Below the pieces are notes generated by a model. It saw nothing but the letters and a program-made list of their open reading frames with translations. It did no database searches and was not told where the DNA came from. The translations under genes and the position numbers were made by a program. A DNA stretch of 8,471 nt from Ruminococcus sp. CAG:254 (GTDB taxonomy: Bacteria > Bacillota > Clostridia > Oscillospirales > Ruminococcaceae): positions 1 through 8,471 of the forward strand of contig HF997924.1 of assembly GCA_000433635.1 (NCBI GenBank), read 5' to 3'. Shown here piece by piece: positions 1-5,830 of this stretch (the first letter of the stretch is position 1; the number at the start of each line of letters is the position of its first letter).

Positions 1-1
1 G

Positions 2-316
2 CAGGAACACCCGATTTTAGGAGCAATGGGGCTCTCGAAAAAGGTGAAATTTCAGTATAATGGAACAGAGTTGGAAGGCTATGAAGGCGAACCCATTGCT
101 ATGGCATTGAAAGCCGCTGGCGTGATGGTGCATCGTTACACACAAAAGGAACATCAACCCCGTGGTATCTTCTGTGCAATTGGTCGCTGTACCGACTGCG
201 TAATGATTGTAAACGGAAAGCCCAATGTCAGAACGTGTGTGACACCGTTGGAAGCCGGCATGCAGGTAGAAACACAGTACGGTGTATCCGCAGAGCCATT
301 TTCCAAGCAGCCGTAA
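2..316 (+). CDS. (2Fe-2S)-binding small subunit of an amine/amino-acid dehydrogenase (5' partial)
   Basis: This is a small plant-type ferredoxin-fold protein (Fer2_4 type), comparable to HcnA or the N-terminal domain of sarcosine oxidase alpha, expected to relay electrons between the flavins of the dehydrogenase encoded downstream. Numbering from the ATG at 26, the cluster ligands are C50, C55, C58 and C71 (C-x4-C-x2-C-x12-C), preceded by the typical GYEGEPIAMAL segment. The reading frame stays open to the window edge and reads QEHPILGAMG before that ATG. A 'HPIL' stretch is common near the N-terminus of this family, and the AGGAG before the ATG lies only about 2 nt from it, so the true start is probably upstream of the window and the ATG at 26 is internal. 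The next gene follows after 27 bases. The family is clear; the exact N-terminus is not visible. Confidence 0.85.
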   Translation, partial: QEHPILGAMGLSKKVKFQYNGTELEGYEGEPIAMALKAAGVMVHRYTQKEHQPRGIFCAIGRCTDCVMIVNGKPNVRTCVTPLEAGMQVETQYGVSAEPFSKQP

Positions 317-343
317 GTCTTTGAGAGAGGAAGTGCAGACATC

Positions 344-1924
344 ATGAAACGATATGATTTTTTAATTGTAGGAGCAGGGCCAGCAGGATTATCCGCTGCC
401 ATTGAAGCTGCAAAACGAGGCATGCAGGTTGCCGTATTCGATGAAAACGCAAAGCCGGGCGGACAGCTGTTCAAGCAGATTCACAAGTTTTTCGGTTCTA
501 AGGAACATAAGGCAAAGATTCGTGGATTTGTCATCGGACAGCAGTTGTTAGAGGAAGCCCAGAAATTAGGCGTTTCCGTTATCTTAAATGCAACCGTCAT
601 TGGCTTGTACGCAGAAAAAGAATTGGTTGTTCGGATTGGAGAAGAGATTCACCATTATAAAGGCGATGCAGTTCTGGTTGCAACGGGTGCAGCAGAAAAT
701 ATGGTCACCTTTGATGGCTGGACACTGCCGGGCGTAATTGGTGCTGGTGCTGCACAGACCATGATGAATCTGCATGGCATTCGACCAGGGAAAAAGATTT
801 TGATGCTGGGTTCTGGTAATGTTGGTTTGGTTGTCAGCTATCAGCTGTTGCAGGCAGGTTGTAAAGTGGTTGCGTTGGTGGATGCAGCTCCAAGAGTTGG
901 CGGCTATGGCGTTCATGCAGCAAAGATTGCCCGGTGTGGCGTGCCGTTCTATCTTTCCCATACCATTCAAAAAGCAGAAGGAACAGACCATGTAACCGGT
1001 GTTACCATTGCGGAAGTGGATTCGCATTTCCAGTTTATTCCGGGCACAGAAAAGCATTTTGAGGTAGATACAATTTGTTTGGCAGTCGGCCTTTCTCCGA
1101 TGTCGCAGCTGTTGAAGATGGCAGGCTGCAAGATGGAAGATAATCCGAAGCGTGGCGGACAAGTTCCAATTTGTGATGCATATGGAGAAACTTCTGTTCC
1201 AGGAATTTTTGCAGCAGGCGATGTTTCCGGCATTGAAGAAGCAAGTTCTGCGATGATTGAAGGTAGAATTTCTGGGATTGCCATTGCTGCTTCACTGGGA
1301 TTCTTGGAAGAGTCTGAAAAGCAGGAACAAATTGCTGCCAATGAAGCAGCATTGGAAACGCTCCGGCAGGGCATGTTTGCCCCGTGTAATCGTGGCAAGC
1401 TGGTAGAAAAGACGGAAGAAGGCATTGACACTGCAATGCATCTTCTGAAAAGCGGTTACTTAACCGAAGAAGAGGTTGAAAAGTTTCCGGGCGTGACGAG
1501 AAACAAGAAGATTCATCCAGTGATTGAATGTGTGCAGAACATTCCTTGCAATCCGTGTCAGGATGCCTGTCCCAAACATTGTATTAAGATTGGCTCTCAT
1601 ATCACAGCGTTGCCGGCAGTCGATCAAGAAGTGGAATGCATTGGCTGCGGATTGTGTGTTTCGTCCTGCTCCGGTCAGGCAATTTTCCTCGTACAGGAAG
1701 AATGCGACGAACCGGGTTATGGAACGGTAACATTACCATATGAATTTTTGCCGCTTCCGAAAAAGGGCGACCGTGGATTTGGATATGACCGTGGCGGAAA
1801 GAAAGTCTGTGAAGCAGAAGTGGTATCTGTGAAAACCGCAAAGGCGTTCGACCATACGAATTTGTTGACGATAAAAGTTCCAACCGATATGGTAATGCGG
1901 GCAAGATTCTATCAGGCACAGTGA
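344..1924 (+). CDS. FAD/NAD(P)-dependent oxidoreductase subunit with ferredoxin-type Fe-S module (alpha-like subunit)
   Basis: This 526-residue flavoprotein resembles HcnB, the octopine/nopaline oxidase A subunit and the dye-linked proline dehydrogenase alpha subunit. An N-terminal FAD-binding Rossmann motif GAGPAG lies at residues 10-15, followed by PGGQ at 38-41. A second dinucleotide motif GSGNVG is at 156-161 and the C-terminal FAD motif AAGD at 290-293. Residues about 396-442 form an added Fe-S module: C396, C402, C405, C409, C413, then C432-x2-C435-x2-C438-x3-C442, enough for two [4Fe-4S] clusters. The first half has non-standard spacing (C402-x2-C405-x3-C409-P), so C396 or C413 may supply the fourth ligand. 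The BFD-like domain often fused in this subunit is instead the next gene, 16 bases away. A purine-rich AGGAAG lies about 10 nt before the ATG. It probably accepts electrons from the DAO-type subunit and passes them to an anaerobic carrier. Substrate unknown. Confidence 0.88.
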   Translation: MKRYDFLIVGAGPAGLSAAIEAAKRGMQVAVFDENAKPGGQLFKQIHKFFGSKEHKAKIRGFVIGQQLLEEAQKLGVSVILNATVIGLYAEKELVVRIGEEIHHYKGDAVLVATGAAENMVTFDGWTLPGVIGAGAAQTMMNLHGIRPGKKILMLGSGNVGLVVSYQLLQAGCKVVALVDAAPRVGGYGVHAAKIARCGVPFYLSHTIQKAEGTDHVTGVTIAEVDSHFQFIPGTEKHFEVDTICLAVGLSPMSQLLKMAGCKMEDNPKRGGQVPICDAYGETSVPGIFAAGDVSGIEEASSAMIEGRISGIAIAASLGFLEESEKQEQIAANEAALETLRQGMFAPCNRGKLVEKTEEGIDTAMHLLKSGYLTEEEVEKFPGVTRNKKIHPVIECVQNIPCNPCQDACPKHCIKIGSHITALPAVDQEVECIGCGLCVSSCSGQAIFLVQEECDEPGYGTVTLPYEFLPLPKKGDRGFGYDRGGKKVCEAEVVSVKTAKAFDHTNLLTIKVPTDMVMRARFYQAQ

Positions 1925-1940
1925 GAAGGGGGAACGATCA

Positions 1941-2270
1941 ATGGAAAACATTTTAGACCGCAGCGTGCAGCTGGGTGAATTTGTACCAGAACCGGATGAT
2001 GACCGGATTGTTTGCCGGTGTGAAGAAGTGACAAAGGGAGAAATCCGCAGAGCGGTTCATGATGGGATGTTTACCATTACCGAAATTCGGCGGTATTTGC
2101 GAGCAGGTATGGGATTGTGTCAAGGTCAGACTTGTGCAAAGCTGGTAAAGCGAATTGTTGCACAGGAATTGCAAGTTTCTCCGGCAGTGTTAGAGCCGGC
2201 AACCTCCCGTGCACCGATGCGTCCTTTGGAGATGAAAATATTTGCAGCAGAGGCAAAGGAGGACGAGTAA
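1941..2270 (+). CDS. Stand-alone BFD-like [2Fe-2S]-binding protein
   Basis: This 109-residue protein has the bacterioferritin-associated-ferredoxin-like (Fer2_BFD) signature: C25-x-C27 (VCRCEEV) and C60-x4-C65 (LCQGQTC), which ligate one [2Fe-2S] cluster. The segment EIRRYLRAGMGLCQG is typical of BFD domains in HcnB, NirB and the opine oxidase A subunits. After residue 85 there is a short proline/arginine-rich tail (TSRAPMRPLE) like the tail following this domain in HcnB-type proteins, which suggests a subunit split off the C-terminus of the preceding flavoprotein rather than an iron-storage partner. AAGGGGGA before the ATG at 1941 is a good ribosome-binding site. The stop codon lies one base before the next ATG, so translational coupling is likely. 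It is inferred to be an electron-transfer subunit of the complex. Confidence 0.85.
   Translation: MENILDRSVQLGEFVPEPDDDRIVCRCEEVTKGEIRRAVHDGMFTITEIRRYLRAGMGLCQGQTCAKLVKRIVAQELQVSPAVLEPATSRAPMRPLEMKIFAAEAKEDE
2255..2262 (+). promoter_or_regulatory. Ribosome-binding site fixing the DAO-subunit start
   Basis: AAAGGAGG sits inside the 3' end of the BFD gene, 9 nt before the ATG at 2272. It supports that start over an in-frame ATG at 2242, which would add ten residues (MQQRQRRTSK) in front of the FAD-binding strand and overlap the upstream gene. Confidence 0.8.
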
Positions 2271-2271
2271 G

Positions 2272-3399
2272 ATGACAAAGACAGCAGATGTAATTGTAAT
2301 TGGCAGCGGTGTCATTGGCTGTGCTGCAGCGTATTATATGGCGAAAAAGGGAATGTCCGTTTTGGTGCTGGATCAAGATGAAAGCGTTGGAAACGGCGGT
2401 TCTAGTCGAAATGGTGGCGGTGTCCGGCAGTCCGGACGTGACCCGAGAGAATTGCCGCTTGCCATTTATGGTGTAGAAAACGTATGGCCGACCCTTTCCG
2501 ATGAGTTGGGGGTCGATGTGGAATACCACAAAGAAGGCAATCTTCGGTTGGGCAAAACAGAAACCCACAAACAGATTTTAACCGGACTGACAGAAAAAGC
2601 CGTGGCTTGCGGTCTGAATGTCCGAATGATTGATGCGGAAGAAGTGCGGAAAATCAATCCGTATTTGAGCGAAGAAGTTACCTGTGCAAGCTGGTGTCCA
2701 ACCGATGGGCACGCCAATCCGATGACAACCACGCTTGGTTTTTATAAGAATGCCAGAGCATTGGGCGTAGTATTTCATATGGGAGAAAAGGTTGTCAAGC
2801 TGGAGAAAGTACACGGAAAACTCCGTCGGGTCTGCACAAAGACCACTGTTTATGAAGCCGATCAGGTTTTAGTTGCAGCTGGTTATGCAAGCCGATTTCT
2901 AACACAAACCGTTGGCATTGACGTTCCGATGCGAAAAGAATTGATTGAAGCGTTGGTCACTGAAGCAGAACCGAAGATGTTTCCGCAGATGCTTGGCACT
3001 GCCGATGCAGATTTTTATGGTCACCAAACCAATCATGGTTCGTTTGTATTTGGCGGTGAGAGCGGCATGGAAAGTACAGTACTGGACAATGGCACAAATC
3101 GTACTAGCAGCTTGACTGCTCCGTGTATCTGTCGAGGGATTATGAAATATGTTCCGAAGCTGGCAGATGCAAAGATTGTCAGAACGTGGGCAGGGTATGA
3201 AGACCTTAGCATTGACGGCATTCCCGTCATCAGCAAAGTGGAAGAAGTTCCGGGGCTGTTGCTTGCCTGTGGATTTACTGGGCATGGATTTGGTATTTCA
3301 CCGGTTGTCGGTCAGCTTTTGGCACAGTTGGCAGCTGGAGAAACGCCGATGCTGAGCTTGCAGGAATTTCGATATGATCGATTTCATGCTGCGATTTAA
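2272..3399 (+). CDS. FAD-dependent DAO-family dehydrogenase subunit (beta-like catalytic subunit)
   Basis: This 375-residue protein belongs to the DAO (D-amino-acid oxidase / glycine oxidase / sarcosine oxidase beta / HcnC) family. The N-terminal ADP-binding motif GSGVIG is at residues 11-16 with the acidic end of strand beta-2 at D34. A flavin-proximal GGSSRNGGGVRQ lies at 42-53, matching the SxRN-GG-R segment of sarcosine oxidase beta-like enzymes. The C-terminal FAD signature has DGIPVI at 315-320 and GFTGHGFGISP at 334-344. In the family this subunit oxidises the C-N bond of an amino acid or secondary amine to an imine. Its place directly after three Fe-S or flavin partner genes suggests a dehydrogenase that passes electrons to carriers rather than an O2-using oxidase, fitting an anaerobe. 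Candidate substrates include D- or L-proline, hydroxyproline, sarcosine-type N-alkyl amino acids and opines; sequence alone does not decide. Length is normal and no defects are seen. Confidence 0.88.
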   Translation: MTKTADVIVIGSGVIGCAAAYYMAKKGMSVLVLDQDESVGNGGSSRNGGGVRQSGRDPRELPLAIYGVENVWPTLSDELGVDVEYHKEGNLRLGKTETHKQILTGLTEKAVACGLNVRMIDAEEVRKINPYLSEEVTCASWCPTDGHANPMTTTLGFYKNARALGVVFHMGEKVVKLEKVHGKLRRVCTKTTVYEADQVLVAAGYASRFLTQTVGIDVPMRKELIEALVTEAEPKMFPQMLGTADADFYGHQTNHGSFVFGGESGMESTVLDNGTNRTSSLTAPCICRGIMKYVPKLADAKIVRTWAGYEDLSIDGIPVISKVEEVPGLLLACGFTGHGFGISPVVGQLLAQLAAGETPMLSLQEFRYDRFHAAI

Positions 3400-3426
3400 A
3401 AAATAGGAGAAATGTTCAAAAATAGT

Positions 3427-3435
3427 TGATATAAT
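3427..3435 (+). promoter_or_regulatory. Possible extended -10 element before the OCD-family gene
   Basis: TGATATAAT matches the extended -10 consensus TGnTATAAT exactly, in the 53-bp gap before the gene at 3453. No good -35 box lies about 17 bp upstream, which is tolerable for an extended -10. However, the predicted start point near 3442 would fall inside the Shine-Dalgarno site at 3439-3445, so the transcript would lose part of it. This is weak evidence for an internal promoter. Confidence 0.25.
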
Positions 3436-3438
3436 AAA

Positions 3439-3445
3439 TAGGAGG
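3439..3445 (+). promoter_or_regulatory. Strong ribosome-binding site of the OCD-family gene
   Basis: TAGGAGG, 7 nt before the ATG at 3453, is close to the ideal anti-16S match. It suggests this gene is translated strongly and independently of the preceding one, which ends 53 bases earlier. A similar AAATAGGAG occurs at 3401-3409, giving a 9-bp direct repeat. Confidence 0.7.
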
Positions 3446-3452
3446 AATTACG

Positions 3453-4583
3453 ATGGGAACAAAAGTCGATTTTTTGTATTTGAGTGAACCGGATATGGTG
3501 AAAGCCGGCGTCAAGGACATGAAGCAGTGCGTAGAAGTCATGGAACGGCTGTTGGTTACGCTGAACAAGGGTGACTATGTGATGGGCGGAAAGAACCACA
3601 ATTCCCATGGCTGTATGATTATGTTCCCAGATGACCCACAATTTCCGGGTATGCCGAAAAATGCAGATGAACGGCGATTTATGGCAATGCCAGCCTATTT
3701 GGGCGGCGAATACCAGATGGCAGGCATGAAGTGGTACGGCTCAAATGTAGAGAATAAGAAGCAGGGTCTGCCTCGTTCCATCTTGATGATGATGCTGAAC
3801 GATAAGGATACAGGAGCACCGCTGGCGTTGATGTCTGCAAACTTGGTCAGCTCCTATCGAACCGGTGGAATTCCGGGCGTTGGTGCGAAGTATCTGGCAC
3901 GGAAGGATGCAAAAACGGTTGCCATTGTTGGCCCTGGTGTCATGGGAAAGACTTCTCTGGCAGCTTTCGTCAGCGTTTGTCCGAATCTGGATACCCTGAA
4001 GATTAAGGGCAGAGGACAGAAATCCATCGATTCCTTTATTGAATTTACAAAAAAAGAATGTCCGCAGATTAAGAACATTACCGTATGTGACACCTTGGAA
4101 GAGGCAGTACGGGACAGCGATATTATCAGTATGACTACAGTTGTACGGGATGATGTTGCTTCGTTCCCGTATATCAACGGCGAATGGGTCAAAAAAGGTG
4201 CTTTGATCAGCATGCCGTCTGCTGCCAGATTTGACGATGAATTCTTAGCAAAGAAGTGCAAGCTGGTGGTCGATAATGCAAAGCTCTATGAAGCATGGGA
4301 AGAAGAATACCCTTATCCGACCTATCCGCAAGTACAGATTGTCGGTACAAAGTTCACCGATTTGGTACATGATGGACTGATTCAAGCCAGCGACATCATT
4401 GATATTACCGATGTGATTCAGGGAAAGCACGCTGGAAGAGAAAATGATGATGAAATCATTGTCTATTCCGTTGGCGGTATGCCAGTAGAAGATATTGCAT
4501 GGGGCGGAACGGTTTACCGGAATGCCCTTGCAAAAGGCATCGGCGTGAAGTTGCCGCTTTGGGATCAGCCGGAAATGGCATAA
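3453..4583 (+). CDS. Ornithine cyclodeaminase / mu-crystallin family NAD(P)-dependent enzyme
   Basis: This 376-residue protein matches the OCD/mu-crystallin family, which covers ornithine cyclodeaminase, ketimine and delta1-pyrroline-2-carboxylate reductases, archaeal alanine dehydrogenase and SbnB. Visible landmarks are GMKWYGSN at residues 91-98 (conserved Lys K93), GLPRS at 105-109, TGAPLALM at 120-127, RTG at 136-138, the Rossmann loop GPGVMG at 160-165, the family Asp in VVDN (D274), and the C-terminal VGGMPVEDIA at 340-349. It is longer than the usual 310-350 residues because of an extra stretch at about 45-75 rich in Gly, Asn, His and Pro. The Glu that precedes the MP of 'ELMP' in P. 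putida OCD appears to be Met here (MAMP, 77-80), so true ornithine cyclodeaminase activity is doubtful. Next to an imine-forming dehydrogenase, a ketimine/imine reductase is the more likely role. Some databases may label this subgroup as an amine-oxidase accessory subunit; I cannot verify that. Confidence 0.82.
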   Translation: MGTKVDFLYLSEPDMVKAGVKDMKQCVEVMERLLVTLNKGDYVMGGKNHNSHGCMIMFPDDPQFPGMPKNADERRFMAMPAYLGGEYQMAGMKWYGSNVENKKQGLPRSILMMMLNDKDTGAPLALMSANLVSSYRTGGIPGVGAKYLARKDAKTVAIVGPGVMGKTSLAAFVSVCPNLDTLKIKGRGQKSIDSFIEFTKKECPQIKNITVCDTLEEAVRDSDIISMTTVVRDDVASFPYINGEWVKKGALISMPSAARFDDEFLAKKCKLVVDNAKLYEAWEEEYPYPTYPQVQIVGTKFTDLVHDGLIQASDIIDITDVIQGKHAGRENDDEIIVYSVGGMPVEDIAWGGTVYRNALAKGIGVKLPLWDQPEMA

Positions 4584-4636
4584 CCTCAGGATTCTGTTTC
4601 GATTTGCGGCATTCTTTGGGAAAGGAATGCATGGTC

Positions 4637-5443
4637 ATGGCACAGCAGCAAGGCTTGATTTTGTTGCAGCCTTATCTGACATTAGAGGCACAACATTGTC
4701 AGAGAATTCCGCAGGTTGGAACGGGAATTGCAGAATGTTATGAATTTACGATTCCTGCAAACGGACAGAGCCAATTCCCAGCCGTACCCGATGGCAGCGT
4801 TGATTTGGTCTTTGGCATGAGCAAACAAGATGTTCGGCTGTTTATCGGCGGAACAGTCTTGCAGATGAAACAATGGTGTTTCGACCCGGGGCGAACGTAT
4901 TTTGGTGTACGGTTTCAGCCGGGAAAAAGCTTATTGCCGAAAGATTTGTGTATACAAGATGTGGTCAATGCGGATTTGGAATTGCAGCCCTCTGTTTATG
5001 GAGAGGGACTTGCAGAGAAAATCGCAACGGCAGACAGTTTGCAAGCTCGTTCGCAGCTGTTTTTACAGACCTATTTGCAGCAATTTCCGGAATCGACTGA
5101 TACCCGGCACAACTTGGAACGCTATGTTCGGCGGCGGATTTATGAAACAAAGGGAACGATTGGGATTCAGAATCTGGCGGAAGAAACGGGCTATTCTGCA
5201 TGTTATCTGCGGCGAGTTTTTGAGCAGATTCACGGAATTTCCCCGAAGTTGTTTGAACGGTTTATCCGGTTTCAGAATATGCTGTATCTGATGGAACAGC
5301 AGGAATGGCAAAGCCAAAAAATGGATGCCCTTTGTTTTGAAAGCGGCTATTATGACCAGTCGCATATGATGAAAGATTTTAAGCGGTTTGCAGGCAGAAC
5401 ACCAGAACAATACCGAAAATTCCGCTTGCATCCAGAAGAATGA
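4637..5443 (+). CDS. AraC-family transcriptional regulator
   Basis: This DNA-binding regulator has about 268 residues. The N-terminal part (residues 1-150) is a beta-rich effector domain of the kind seen in AraC proteins with an N-terminal DUF6597-like module (VPDGSVDLVF at 50-59, GGTV at 71-74, GVRFQPG at 90-96). The C-terminal part holds two helix-turn-helix units: about 175-212 (IGIQNLAEETGYSACYLRRVF, GISP) and about 229-262 (ALCFESGYYDQSHMMKDFKRFAG, TPEQYRK). The frame is open back to an ATG at 4499, but that start would overlap the previous gene by 85 bases. AGGA at 4623-4626 lies 10 nt before the ATG at 4637 and 4 nt before an ATG at 4631; either is plausible. Lying within the operon, it probably controls this same operon in response to the substrate or a product. 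The next gene begins 21 bases after its stop. Confidence 0.85.
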   Translation: MAQQQGLILLQPYLTLEAQHCQRIPQVGTGIAECYEFTIPANGQSQFPAVPDGSVDLVFGMSKQDVRLFIGGTVLQMKQWCFDPGRTYFGVRFQPGKSLLPKDLCIQDVVNADLELQPSVYGEGLAEKIATADSLQARSQLFLQTYLQQFPESTDTRHNLERYVRRRIYETKGTIGIQNLAEETGYSACYLRRVFEQIHGISPKLFERFIRFQNMLYLMEQQEWQSQKMDALCFESGYYDQSHMMKDFKRFAGRTPEQYRKFRLHPEE

Positions 5444-5464
5444 TTGGAAAGAGAGGAATTTGTT

Positions 5465-5809
5465 ATGAAATTATCCAAAATTGAAATTATCACAGGGATG
5501 TCAAAATTAACCGGACTGAAGTCTGTTTTGAGCCGGGCAGGCGTTCGGGGTATGACCGTTGTACAAGTGCTGGGCTGCGGCGTGGAAAAAGGTACAAAGG
5601 AATATGAAGTCGATGAAAACTATGAAATGGAACTGTTGCCGAAGCAGCAGATCAGCATTGTTGTAAAGACCGAAAAGGTCAAGGAAATTGTAGAATTGAT
5701 TAAGCAGGAATTGTATACGGGGCATATTGGAGATGGTAAAATCTTTGTTTATGATATTACCAACGTCATTCGTGTCCGGACAGGGGACGAAGGAGAAGAC
5801 GCACTCTAA
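5465..5809 (+). CDS. PII-like (GlnB/GlnK family) signalling protein
   Basis: This 114-residue protein aligns along its length with GlnB. Retained nucleotide-site landmarks are T31 (GlnB T29), K60 (K58), the C-loop TGHIGDGKIFV at 85-95 (GlnB 83-93), and R103 and R105 (R101, R103). The T-loop has normal length and a Tyr at 53 in the place of the uridylylated Tyr51. Two T-loop-base residues differ: GlnB R38 is V40 and Q39, which helps bind Mg-ATP and 2-oxoglutarate, is E41. ATP/ADP sensing is therefore likely kept while the 2-oxoglutarate response may be changed. There is no ammonium transporter nearby; the next gene, 21 bases on, is an amino-acid permease, which suggests this trimer gates or tunes that transporter, or the dehydrogenase. 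AGAGGA, 7 nt before the ATG at 5465, decides this start over a TTG at 5444. Confidence 0.85.
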   Translation: MKLSKIEIITGMSKLTGLKSVLSRAGVRGMTVVQVLGCGVEKGTKEYEVDENYEMELLPKQQISIVVKTEKVKEIVELIKQELYTGHIGDGKIFVYDITNVIRVRTGDEGEDAL

Positions 5810-5812
5810 AAG

Positions 5813-5820
5813 AAAGGCGG
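5813..5820 (+). promoter_or_regulatory. Ribosome-binding site of the permease gene
   Basis: AAAGGCGG lies between the PII stop and the permease ATG at 5831, with 10 nt spacing. The 21-base gap leaves no room for a separate promoter, so the two genes are almost surely co-transcribed. Confidence 0.55.
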
Positions 5821-5830
5821 TTGATCTCAG

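Noticed and set aside
2242..2271. Upstream ATG at 2242 as the DAO-subunit start
   Set aside because: The ten extra residues precede the FAD-binding strand with no purpose, overlap the BFD gene, and the AAAGGAGG site is spaced for the ATG at 2272.
4499..4636. Upstream ATG at 4499 as the AraC start
   Set aside because: It would overlap the previous gene by 85 bases; the added 46 residues are not regulator-like and a ribosome-binding site sits just before 4631/4637.
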